In this document: piece after piece, positions 24,566 through 33,248 of the stretch
How the letters are laid out: each line of letters starts with the position of its first letter
Position numbering within the stretch: position 1 is the stretch's first letter
Assembly: GCA_902802265.1 (NCBI GenBank)
Contig: CADCLN010000009.1
Location: 1 to 64,000, forward strand
Length of the DNA: 64,000 nucleotides
Source of the DNA: an uncultured Bacteroidales bacterium
GTDB lineage: Bacteria; Bacteroidota; Bacteroidia; Bacteroidales; Bacteroidaceae
Reading direction: 5' to 3'
Program-made: the position numbers and the translations under genes
The notes under the pieces: generated by a model
Told to the model about the DNA's origin: nothing
Databases searched by the model: none
The model's input: the letters and a program-made list of their open reading frames with translations, nothing else

Positions 24566-27193
24566 TTAGAAAGACATGCGGAAAATGAAGCGGACACCAT
24601 TACGATTGATGTTTGGGTGGTCCAAATAAGTCAAACGGCGCACGTAAACCACATGGAACAGCTTGAAGATGTTGTGCACGCCGGCCACAATTTCCACATA
24701 GGGCTTGTTGGGCGACATCTTGTAGGTGTTCGATTCAAACTGCCCTTCCGCATTAAATCGTCCTGGGAAGAAGAACAGGTCGGGGTCGGTAAAGTCGCTC
24801 GTCGCAGGATTATTCTTGTTGGTCAACGTGCCCCAAAGCACATTCACGCCCAACCACTCTCTCCATTTCAGTTTCTTCAAGAGCGGTATTCGGTTGAAAA
24901 TCTTGCCGTTCATATCCCAGCTAATCATCGCCGAAGCATAGCGGTCGTTCAGGAATTCCCAGATATTGATGAGGTTGAAGTTGTAATCCTGCAGGATGTA
25001 GGTATCGTTGGCAATAGGGTGAATCAGCAAAGGATAAGGCACCTTGCTCCATTGGGCTCCAGCCTTGATGTCGCAGTCAATCTTACCCCACGAACCCACC
25101 CAGAAACGCTTGTAAACGCCAGCTTCAGTCACGTGATAATTGTACTGGCCACCCAGGAGTCCCTTTATGCCCCACGTGTGGCTGACCGTAAAGATAGGTG
25201 CATCGAGGTTTATCTTCAGACGTCGTTGCTTGGTGTTGATATAAGTAGCCCCTGGTTCAAACGTGATGGTGGCTTTCAGCTCCGTGGTCGTCATGCGGTT
25301 ACTCCACATCTGCGGGTCGTTCACGGGCTGCGGAACGCCGTTGGCATCGGGCACTCCTGTACCAAGATGCTGGAAGAAGAGCTGATCTACAGCCTCGTTT
25401 CGGGTGTTGTCGAAATGGGCATAGAATTTCAGTCCGGTCTCCCATTCCCTATCATACATCAGCTTATGCGTGCGCGTGTGATAGAATTGGTCCACCTTGT
25501 TGGCTTTGAACGCCATAAACATGTTGTCCTTATCCGTCGTCATGAACTTTGTATAAGGCGAAGTGATGTCGTTATAATACTGAAAAACAAGGTTGTTCTT
25601 CGGGAACTCACGATGCAGATAAGCCTTCTTGTTGAACGAATACGTTGCTTTCAACATTCCGTACACATGCCGCGTCTGGGTGCCGTAAGCCACATAACCA
25701 TCCAGGAAGAAGTGCGGATTCAGGTGTGCCGTGGTGAAGCCAGAAATACGGAAACGCCATGAATCATAGTCGTTGCTGCTGATGATGGTGTTGATAGGAC
25801 CAAAGTCAAACTTGTTCTTGTCCGTCGAACTGGCCGTCTCGATGAAGTTTTCAATCAATGCTTTCAGTCCGAACATAATCCACTTGAAGCCTTTGATATT
25901 CTGCAACTTCTCCATAAAACCGCCAATCTCGCTTTCGCTCTTGGTCAGTTCTACCTGGCGGAACTGGGCCCAGTAGTCGTCGCTCTTCATTTTGGCGTCG
26001 GGCTCCGTCTTCGTAGCTCCTTTTATCTTCTTGAAGACGGCGTCGGGAATGGGCTCAAACGAGTAGTCAAAGTGTCGAATCGTGCGTTGTACCATCAATT
26101 TCTGTATCCAGCTTGCCAGCTTCAACTCCACCAGCATATCGTTCATCGTCACCACTCTGTCGCCCGATGGCAACACGTCCAAGTCCTGACGTATAATCAT
26201 GTTCTCCACGAAGTTAACGTCACTTCGCTTAGGAATGTTCAGCTCCACACGACGTACAGCATACGTGCTGTCCTTCATCACATACACGTGTCCTGAGAAA
26301 CCGAAATCCTGCTGATTGTTAGGCAAAAAACCCACGTCAATCACACTATCATTCTCAATCTTGATGGTGTCCTGCAGATAATAGCGATAAAAACTGATGG
26401 CGTTGTCAGCAATAGGCGACTTGAAGGGGTATTGCAACAGGCGGCATTCGTTTTCATATATGTCCACGTCGGTAAACACGTCCTTCAGCATCGTGGTCAG
26501 AATCTCGCCCGTGTTAATCAGTTCATTCACACCTCGGTCGCTGGCAGCCTTGATGAGTTTCTTCTCCGAATGCGGTGATTTTCTGTAGAATATGTCGCTC
26601 ACATTCTCTTGCACGATTACTGGTAGAATCAGTTTACCCGTTTCGGGGCAACGCTCCACGTGGTCTTTCAGGAAAGCCAGCTTCTTAAATTCGCCGTCCT
26701 CAAACACCCTCTCTGTGAACTCGTTCAACGAGAACGTCATCTTCTCATACTTCTGGTAGCTGTAGTAATCCTTCGACCGCAAATCCGTCATTTTCTTGTG
26801 CTCAATCACCTTCCGCATCAAATCCACAGCAGGATTATTCTTTCGGCTGTACTTCTTCCTCTTTACAGCCACCGTCACGCCTTCCAGCAGTCGGGCTTCG
26901 GGCACCAGCTTGATGACCATATTCTTGTTCTTCCCGACGGGGTCCAACTTGATTACCTGCGTAATGTATCCCATCGTCGTCACGGTCAGTTCTCGCCAAG
27001 CCGAATCCTCGCGCAACACAAACCTGCCGTCCTCGTCTGTCTGCTCACCCACACCCGTGCCCTCATAGGTCACAAACACATAGTCCAACGGCTCACGGGT
27101 CTTCGAATCGATGACCCGTCCTGTCACCTGGCCTATTACACATAATGTGTGGAAAAAGAGTATGGAGAGAAGAAATAGATTCTTGCGCATCAT
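24566..27193 (-). CDS. DUF5686 outer-membrane protein, carboxypeptidase-like N-domain
   Basis: This 875-residue exported protein has a signal peptide ending near VIGQ. An N-terminal carboxypeptidase-regulatory-like (TonB-plug-adjacent type) domain follows (VTGRVIDSKTREPLDYVFV, TDEDGRF). A large DUF5686 region covers the remainder, with a C-terminal part rich in amphipathic strands that ends in phenylalanine (RFIFRMSF), indicating a barrel. The family is common in Bacteroidales and has no assigned function. A full promoter lies upstream at 27213-27243. Confidence 0.85.
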   Translation of the reverse strand: MMRKNLFLLSILFFHTLCVIGQVTGRVIDSKTREPLDYVFVTYEGTGVGEQTDEDGRFVLREDSAWRELTVTTMGYITQVIKLDPVGKNKNMVIKLVPEARLLEGVTVAVKRKKYSRKNNPAVDLMRKVIEHKKMTDLRSKDYYSYQKYEKMTFSLNEFTERVFEDGEFKKLAFLKDHVERCPETGKLILPVIVQENVSDIFYRKSPHSEKKLIKAASDRGVNELINTGEILTTMLKDVFTDVDIYENECRLLQYPFKSPIADNAISFYRYYLQDTIKIENDSVIDVGFLPNNQQDFGFSGHVYVMKDSTYAVRRVELNIPKRSDVNFVENMIIRQDLDVLPSGDRVVTMNDMLVELKLASWIQKLMVQRTIRHFDYSFEPIPDAVFKKIKGATKTEPDAKMKSDDYWAQFRQVELTKSESEIGGFMEKLQNIKGFKWIMFGLKALIENFIETASSTDKNKFDFGPINTIISSNDYDSWRFRISGFTTAHLNPHFFLDGYVAYGTQTRHVYGMLKATYSFNKKAYLHREFPKNNLVFQYYNDITSPYTKFMTTDKDNMFMAFKANKVDQFYHTRTHKLMYDREWETGLKFYAHFDNTRNEAVDQLFFQHLGTGVPDANGVPQPVNDPQMWSNRMTTTELKATITFEPGATYINTKQRRLKINLDAPIFTVSHTWGIKGLLGGQYNYHVTEAGVYKRFWVGSWGKIDCDIKAGAQWSKVPYPLLIHPIANDTYILQDYNFNLINIWEFLNDRYASAMISWDMNGKIFNRIPLLKKLKWREWLGVNVLWGTLTNKNNPATSDFTDPDLFFFPGRFNAEGQFESNTYKMSPNKPYVEIVAGVHNIFKLFHVVYVRRLTYLDHPNINRNGVRFIFRMSF

Positions 27194-27212
27194 CTTTAGC
27201 TGTAATTCGCTG

Positions 27213-27243
27213 CAAAGGTACGAAAAAAAGACGAAAAAGCAAA
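27213..27243 (-). promoter_or_regulatory. Promoter (TTTG-N19-TACCTTTG)
   Basis: On the minus strand, TTTG (27243-27240) and TACCTTTG (27220-27213) are spaced by 19 bases, a full Bacteroidota consensus. The DUF5686 start codon follows 20 bases later. Confidence 0.75.
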
Positions 27244-27336
27244 TTTTCTAACACAAAAAACTGCCGCAACCTCGGAAAACTTGGAAACGATGGAAACAAA
27301 AAGAATCCATCAGAACAATCTGAGTATCCGCCGCCT

Positions 27337-28830
27337 CTAAAGCTGCACCTTCACAAATTTCGACTCGTTGTGCAACCGGTCCAAAGCGCTCACATAGAAC
27401 GTGCATCCTGTCTGGTCTCCGTTGAGCAACACCTCCGGATTTACCGTCACGGCGTAGATGTGCTTCGACGACTGGAAATCGGGCTTCTCGCCAGGCAGAA
27501 AACGATATACCACATACTGCACAACCCGATCCATCTCCTTTTTGCCCTTCGGAGCCGTCCACGTCAGATAAATGTCCTGTCCACGGCTCTCTATCCCCAC
27601 TTTCCGAGGCTTTCCTGGTGCTTTCTTGTCCTTCCACGGCATCTGGGGCTGCAAGGCGGGGGTGGCATGATAGACCTGTTCCAGCATCGTGCGGTAATTG
27701 CCAGGGTTCTGACAGACGGCTGCCGCATACCATTGGCAACTGCCCTGAATGTTCGGCAAACTTCTCTGAATCTGGTACTTAATTACCATCTGATGCTGTT
27801 CGGGATGCTGCGGGTCTTGCCCCTTTACGGTTCGTTCCACGTCCTGGCCAATATAGACGGGACGCTTTCCGCAATAGTCATTCCACCAATAGGCAAGCAC
27901 CTCGTAGTCAGCCGCTTTCGTACCAAGATTCCAATAGATCTGCGGAATGATGTAGTCCACCCAGCCTTTCTCAACCCACAACTTCACATCTGCGTAGAGG
28001 TCATCGTAATTCTGCAGGCCGCTGGTGGCGCTTCCGTCCTTCCCGTTCATGCCCGTCTTGCTGTTTCGATAAATGCCAAACGGCGATATGCCAAACTTCA
28101 CCCAGGGCTTCACGTGACGAATCAAATCGTGCAGATCTTTGATAAGCTTATTTACATTATCCCGTCGCCAATCCTCTATCGTCATGATATTTCGCGGATT
28201 ATCCCGATAGTCGGCAAAGTCGGGGATGGGTTTACCTGCTTCGGGATAAGGATAGAAATAGTCGTCCATGTGCAGACCGTCCACATCGTAATGCGTCAGG
28301 ATGTCCTCGACCACCATACACGTATAAAAACGGTTCTCTTCAAGCGCAGGATTAAAAATAAACAGGTCGCCATAAAGGAACATCCGCTCGGGATGCCTCA
28401 CAGCCGCATGGGTTACGGCAAACATATTGGTTCCCTTGGTCTTGGCACGATAAGGGTTTATCCAGGCATGACACTCCATGCCCCTTTTGTGACACTCGTT
28501 CACCATCCATTCCAGGGGGTCCCAACCGTCGCTGGGCGCCAAGCCTTGTTCCCCTGTCAGATAACGCGACCAGGGCTCGTACTGGCTTTTGTAAAGGGCA
28601 TCTCCCTCCGCCCTACATTGAAACATAATGGCATTTATACCAGCCCCTTGCAGCACATCGAGCTGTTCGCTGAGCATCTGCCGTATCTGCTCCATACTTT
28701 TACCCAAATACTGGCCGTTGACACATTGGATCCACGCGCCACGAAACTCTCTTTTCGGGTTTTGTGCCTGCAACGTCCACATGGCAAGGCAACAGGTTAT
28801 AAACAGGACTATTTTTTTCATATTTTTCAC
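27337..28830 (-). CDS. GHL10-type glycosyl hydrolase-like protein
   Basis: This 497-residue protein has a signal peptide (MKNMKKIVLFITCCLAMWTLQAQ). Its mature N-terminus is REFRGAWIQCVNGQYL, typical of the family 10 glycosyl-hydrolase-like (GHL10) TIM barrel. The likely active-site region includes HAWINPYR and VDGLHMDDYFYPYP. The last 90 residues form a fibronectin-type-III-like module (RKVGIESRGQDIYLTW). Members are thought to act on peptidoglycan-like or other glycans, but the substrate is not settled. Confidence 0.85.
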   Translation of the reverse strand: MKNMKKIVLFITCCLAMWTLQAQNPKREFRGAWIQCVNGQYLGKSMEQIRQMLSEQLDVLQGAGINAIMFQCRAEGDALYKSQYEPWSRYLTGEQGLAPSDGWDPLEWMVNECHKRGMECHAWINPYRAKTKGTNMFAVTHAAVRHPERMFLYGDLFIFNPALEENRFYTCMVVEDILTHYDVDGLHMDDYFYPYPEAGKPIPDFADYRDNPRNIMTIEDWRRDNVNKLIKDLHDLIRHVKPWVKFGISPFGIYRNSKTGMNGKDGSATSGLQNYDDLYADVKLWVEKGWVDYIIPQIYWNLGTKAADYEVLAYWWNDYCGKRPVYIGQDVERTVKGQDPQHPEQHQMVIKYQIQRSLPNIQGSCQWYAAAVCQNPGNYRTMLEQVYHATPALQPQMPWKDKKAPGKPRKVGIESRGQDIYLTWTAPKGKKEMDRVVQYVVYRFLPGEKPDFQSSKHIYAVTVNPEVLLNGDQTGCTFYVSALDRLHNESKFVKVQL

Positions 28831-28866
28831 GAACAGGGATATATTTCTATCTTTATTTGCGGGAAA

Positions 28867-30195
28867 TCACAACACAGGAGTCAGCAGGTTGCCAAACCAG
28901 CCCACAAACTGTTTCCAGGCGGAACGGCTTTTCCAGTACCCCTTGTGTATCTCAACAGCACTCTGTTTCTGGTCTTCAAACAGTTCCACAAGCTGCTGCG
29001 CGTGCGGAACGGACAGAACCAACGTGTTCACCTCAAAGTCGCAACGCAGGCTGCGGGCATCCAAGTTCGACGAACCCACCGTCGCCACGCAATCGTCCAC
29101 AATCATCAGCTTGGTGTGGTGGAATCCCCCCTCGAAAAGCCAAACCCTGGCACCACGTTTCATCAGATTATTTCCCACATAATGAGCTGCTTCCGGAGTA
29201 AGAGGAATGTCCGACTTCGCCGACAGCAATATCTGCACATCCACTCCGCGGTCCACAGCCCTTTTCAGCGCACTCCTTACCCGATGGGTCGGCACAAAGT
29301 AGGGATTCACCAGCTTCACGCTATGCTGAGCGTTGTCCAGGAGCGTCACATACAGGTCGCGAATGGCGTCGCTGGTCTCCCCGCTGGACCGGTCGATGAC
29401 GAGAAGCTTTGCCTCGTCATCCACATGTTTCTGAAGAGAAAGGGCAAACTTCCGGTTCTGGGTGCGTCCGGCGTTGACAGAAGGCTCTTCCTCATACATC
29501 TGCACCCCGTTTTCTCGCGGAAAATACTTCAGCCCCGCTATCTGCTCTCCGGTCTCTTTCTGCCAAATCTGAGCAAAAATCCGTTGCAAATCATCCACAG
29601 CCGGTCCGTCGATGCGCATGTGGAGGTCGTGCCATTCGCCTATGCCAGGTATGCCATCTATGTAGTAGTCAGCCACATTCATGCCGCCAGTATAGGCCAC
29701 ACGACCGTCAATCACGACAATCTTCCTGTGGTCGCGCGGGATGATGTGGTTCACCCACGGAAACACGATGGGGTCGTACTTCACCAGCTTGATGCCCTGG
29801 GCACAAATGCTGTCGTGCATGGCCCGTTTTATAGGCTGATTATTGCTGCTGTTTCCAAAACTGTCGTATAGCGCACGCACTTCCACGCCTTCCTTCGCTT
29901 TCTCGGCCAGCAATTTGAACAGCAGACCCGCAATACTGTCGTTTCGGAAATTGAAATACTCTAAATGCACAAAACTCTTCGCCTTCCGGACATCCTCAAA
30001 CAAATCCACGAACTTGTCGTTGCCGTTGTCGTAAAAGCGCAGCTTATTGCCGCCTGTCGCCTGCACGCCTCTTCCTTGGTAATGTTCAACTACCACGGAA
30101 TCAATCGTCTGCGCCGACACATCGCAGGCACACAACAGCAAAAATACATATATAAGCCTTGTCACCTTCTGCAATTTTTGTGCAAAGGTACGCAT
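28867..30195 (-). CDS. Phospholipase D / cardiolipin synthase-like protein
   Basis: This protein of about 440 residues has two PLD catalytic motifs, HRKIVVIDGRVAYTGG and HTKLMIVDDCVATVGS, both with intact His, Lys and Asp. It has a hydrophobic N-terminus (LIYVFLLLCACDVSAQ) that looks like a signal peptide rather than the two membrane helices of classical cardiolipin synthases. The start is uncertain: a consensus promoter box lies at 30184-30191, inside the long reading frame, so the real start may be the GTG at 30165. Confidence 0.85.
   Translation of the reverse strand: MRTFAQKLQKVTRLIYVFLLLCACDVSAQTIDSVVVEHYQGRGVQATGGNKLRFYDNGNDKFVDLFEDVRKAKSFVHLEYFNFRNDSIAGLLFKLLAEKAKEGVEVRALYDSFGNSSNNQPIKRAMHDSICAQGIKLVKYDPIVFPWVNHIIPRDHRKIVVIDGRVAYTGGMNVADYYIDGIPGIGEWHDLHMRIDGPAVDDLQRIFAQIWQKETGEQIAGLKYFPRENGVQMYEEEPSVNAGRTQNRKFALSLQKHVDDEAKLLVIDRSSGETSDAIRDLYVTLLDNAQHSVKLVNPYFVPTHRVRSALKRAVDRGVDVQILLSAKSDIPLTPEAAHYVGNNLMKRGARVWLFEGGFHHTKLMIVDDCVATVGSSNLDARSLRCDFEVNTLVLSVPHAQQLVELFEDQKQSAVEIHKGYWKSRSAWKQFVGWFGNLLTPVL
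30184..30191 (-). promoter_or_regulatory. Promoter -7 box (TACCTTTG) inside the PLD frame
   Basis: The minus strand reads TACCTTTG followed by CA, the commonest Bacteroidota -7 form. It lies downstream of both ATG candidates of the PLD gene (30210, 30195), so a transcript from it could only use the in-frame GTG at 30165. Confidence 0.5.
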
Positions 30196-30235
30196 AAAAA
30201 ACGATATCACAAAAAAAACTCACAATAACTGCACA

Positions 30236-30389
30236 GCAACTTAGTTTTCCCGCCACCGCAGGAAAGTTCTCCCGCCGCCGCAGGAAAGTTCTCCCGCCGC
30301 CGCAGGAAAGTTCTCCCACCACTGCAGGAAAGTTCTCCCACCGCAGCAGGAAAGTTCTTCCACCGCAGTCAGAATGCTTTGCCAATGTC
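30236..30389. repeat. 22-bp tandem repeats, locus 2
   Basis: Six 22-bp units run from 30236 to 30367 and a seventh degenerate unit continues to 30389. The central units share GCAGGAAAGTTCTCCC followed by a variable GCC-rich hexamer. The first and last units are the most degenerate. The array lies 41 bases upstream of the PLD gene. It has the same period and register as the arrays at 12933 and 47849. The rest of the intergenic stretch (30390-30910) is AT-rich and shows no gene I trust. Confidence 0.9.
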
Positions 30390-30910
30390 TATAGGAAAGA
30401 AAATCCTCGGAGGCTGATTTCAGTTATTTCAGTTTCAGTTCGTTTTTTGAGCGGTTGTTGAGTTTCAAAATCCCCTTCCTTTACTATATCACTAATTAAT
30501 TATTAATAATATATATAAGATAGAAAAAACACACCTCTCCGAAAAACAACTGTAACAACTGTAACTGTAATTTCTGAGAGAAAAAAACGGAGCCCCATGA
30601 ATGATAATGACTTATCCTCTACCTCGAAAATAACACTTCTCTCATAGATGGCATAATTTAACATTTTTCTCCCTCTCAAAAGCCTCCTATCGCGTGTAAA
30701 CAACGTGCCAACAAGGGTGTGAATACGCCGATAACTCATTTCACCCTTTTCTGAAAATGCAGGCAAAAGCTTGTTTGACAGCTTTTTTTCAAAAAGATGG
30801 AAGAAACACACGAGAACTGCGCTTAATACGAGCATTTTTGCGAAGTGGAATTTCTGAGGTTCGTCATATATTCGTGGCGAAAAGTAATTTATTATTTTTT
30901 TTGTTTTTTC

Positions 30911-30942
30911 TTTGGTGGTCAGAAAGAATTATTGTAACTTTG
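30911..30942 (+). promoter_or_regulatory. Promoter (TTTG-N20-TAACTTTG)
   Basis: TTTG at 30911-30914 and TAACTTTG at 30935-30942 are spaced by 20 bases. They lie 78 bases upstream of the surface protein start at 31021, leaving an AT-rich untranslated leader. Confidence 0.75.
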
Positions 30943-31020
30943 CAGCGAAAAGTGTATCTACCTATAATTTCTATTACACATTATATATTATTATATTCAA
31001 AAAACTAAAAACTTACAACC

Positions 31021-33240
31021 ATGAAGAAAATTTTACTTTCATTGTTTGCCGCCGTAGCATCCGTAGTGGCTATGGCCGGCGAGTATTCGGTAACGTTCAG
31101 CGAACTGGGTTACGTGAATGAACAAGCCATCACGGAAGTGCAGATTGGCAACGTGACGTTGACGCTCGACAAGGGCACAAACAAGAACGCTCCCAAGTAC
31201 TACACCAACGGCACAGCTCTACGTGTGTATGGCTCCAACACCATGACATTCAGCAGCTCGGAAAACATTGTCTCCATCGAGTTTACCGTAGTAAAAAATT
31301 ATGGCCTTGCTGGATTGGCGGCTACCGAGGGTCAGTTCTCAAGTGACTCCCTGTCTTGGGCAGGCAACACCAACAGCGTCACAATCTCTCAGACCCGTAC
31401 CAGCGGTCACACGCGCATCCTGAGCATCAAGGTGGTGACTGCTAATAGTGGCGAAAATTACGTGCCCGCCCCGAGGTTCTCTGTGGAATCAGGCACGTAT
31501 TACACCCCACAGACGGTAAACATCACCTGTCCAGACAGCACCTGCACCATCTATTATTGGATTGGAGATACTGAAGAACAGCCATACGAGAATCCCATCC
31601 AGCTGGATGAGTTCGGCACCTACGTTATCTATGCCTACGCCCACGGCGCAACCGGTGGCAAGAGTGAGCTTGTCAGCACGACCATCACCTATGCCGAGGC
31701 AAGTACGTACTATTCATTGGCCGACCTGAAGGGCGCTTGCAACGCATTTTCTGCTGACGAGGCTCCGACTGTAACCTTCGCTTGCGAAACTTACGAGCTG
31801 CTGGTAACTTACGCCTCTGGCCAGTACACCTTCGTAACAGACGGACAAGACGCATTCCTCTTCTTCGGTAGCCAGACAGCCCTTAAGACGGGCGACAAGT
31901 TCACTGGCAGCATCAGCGGTAAGCTCTACTTCTACAATGGTTTGCGCGAACTTGCCATCAGCGACATCAACGTGAATGTAAACAGCAGCGACAACGAAGT
32001 GGAGGCTATTCCGTTCAGCTACGACGACATCGTGTATGACAAAGACGAGAGCAAGCTCTTCTTCATGGAGGGTGTACAGATAGCAGACTCCGCTCTGAAC
32101 AATCGTGCCCTGGCCGCCGTGGATGAAGAAGGCAACGACATTACGCTGTACGACCGCTTCGACGTGCTGAAGAACTTCAAATTCAATACCGAAGACAGTT
32201 ACGACGTAACAGCTATCCTGGTACAGTACAACAACGATTGGCAGTTCTACGTAACCAGCATCGTGGATCCCAACGCAGCACCACCAGTACCCGTTGACAC
32301 CATCCATATTGCCAACACAGCAGACCAGCCCTACGGAGTAAGAGAAGCCCGCGCCATCCTGGATCGTTGCGACGACGAAGATATCTACGTCGATTTGACG
32401 GATAGCGTGTATGTGAAGGGTATCATTAGCAAGATTGCCAAGTTTAATGCCGAGACCGGTAACGTAAACCTGTACTTCAAAGACAATCTGGAAGACAGCC
32501 TCGACATCGAAGCATACCACAACCGCTACCTGGGCAACGTTCCTTACACAGCCGAAGACCAGGTGAAGGTGGGCGACACCATCGTGGTGAAGGGCACACT
32601 CGCCATGTATAAAGAAACTTACGAATTGGCTGAAGGTAACTACCTTGTGGCTCATTGGGCAGCAGAAGCTGACACTACGCAGACTGACACGACCATTGTC
32701 ATCCCAGACCCATACATTGCCGTAGGTGACGGTACAAAGGAGAATCCTTATACCATCGACGACGTGCTCGGCCTGTATAACATCAATTACGCTCAGTTGG
32801 GCGACACCAGCATCATTAAAGTGGACACCGTTTGGGTACGTGGCCATATCCTCGGTACCGTGAACACTTCCACTGGCGAAACCAAGGTGAACATCGACAG
32901 CACCACCGTGAACACCAACCTCTCTCTCGGCGAGTTCACTCACGAAGCACATATCAGTGTACAGTTGCCCAAGGGTGAAGTGCGTGATGCGTTGAACGTG
33001 AAAGAGAACCCCGACAACATGGGCAAGGAAGTGCTGCTGCAAGGTATCATCGATAAGTACTGCGGCATCGCTGGTCTGCGTCCCTGCACAGGTTATGAGT
33101 TCATCGGCGTTGAGCCAGAAGTGATTACCGTAGGCGACATTACCGACCTGATTGACAAGTATCTGGAAGGTGACGGACAGATTACTGTAGCTGACATTAC
33201 TGACCTGATTGACAGATACCTCAATCAGACTAACGAGTAA
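31021..33240 (+). CDS. Secreted multidomain protein with dockerin-like tail
   Basis: This 739-residue exported protein has the signal MKKILLSLFAAVASVVAMAG. An N-terminal beta-sandwich of about 130 residues is followed by a chitobiase-C-like module (about 155-225, FSVESGTYYTPQTVNITCPD). Three OB-fold-like regions follow (about 235-420, 430-550 and 560-705); the last begins VGDGTKENPYTIDDVLGL and resembles DUF6359. The C-terminus has two dockerin-like repeats, ITVGDITDLIDKYL and ITVADITDLIDRYL. It is followed after 8 bases by the secreted endonuclease gene, so it may assist nucleic-acid or ligand binding at the surface; that is inference. Confidence 0.8.
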   Translation: MKKILLSLFAAVASVVAMAGEYSVTFSELGYVNEQAITEVQIGNVTLTLDKGTNKNAPKYYTNGTALRVYGSNTMTFSSSENIVSIEFTVVKNYGLAGLAATEGQFSSDSLSWAGNTNSVTISQTRTSGHTRILSIKVVTANSGENYVPAPRFSVESGTYYTPQTVNITCPDSTCTIYYWIGDTEEQPYENPIQLDEFGTYVIYAYAHGATGGKSELVSTTITYAEASTYYSLADLKGACNAFSADEAPTVTFACETYELLVTYASGQYTFVTDGQDAFLFFGSQTALKTGDKFTGSISGKLYFYNGLRELAISDINVNVNSSDNEVEAIPFSYDDIVYDKDESKLFFMEGVQIADSALNNRALAAVDEEGNDITLYDRFDVLKNFKFNTEDSYDVTAILVQYNNDWQFYVTSIVDPNAAPPVPVDTIHIANTADQPYGVREARAILDRCDDEDIYVDLTDSVYVKGIISKIAKFNAETGNVNLYFKDNLEDSLDIEAYHNRYLGNVPYTAEDQVKVGDTIVVKGTLAMYKETYELAEGNYLVAHWAAEADTTQTDTTIVIPDPYIAVGDGTKENPYTIDDVLGLYNINYAQLGDTSIIKVDTVWVRGHILGTVNTSTGETKVNIDSTTVNTNLSLGEFTHEAHISVQLPKGEVRDALNVKENPDNMGKEVLLQGIIDKYCGIAGLRPCTGYEFIGVEPEVITVGDITDLIDKYLEGDGQITVADITDLIDRYLNQTNE

Positions 33241-33248
33241 TTTTTAGC

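Noticed and set aside
27145-29871. A 908-codon open frame on the plus strand
   Set aside because: It lies antisense to the DUF5686 start, the GHL10 gene and the PLD gene, all of which have clear domains. The translation has no domain and reflects the codon bias of the opposite strand.
30503-30835. A 110-codon minus-strand frame in the long intergenic region
   Set aside because: It has low-complexity hydrophobic ends, no domain, no promoter and no conserved neighbours. The stretch is AT-rich, and I treat it as non-coding.
31714-33042. A 442-codon minus-strand frame
   Set aside because: It is a shadow of the secreted multidomain protein on the plus strand.
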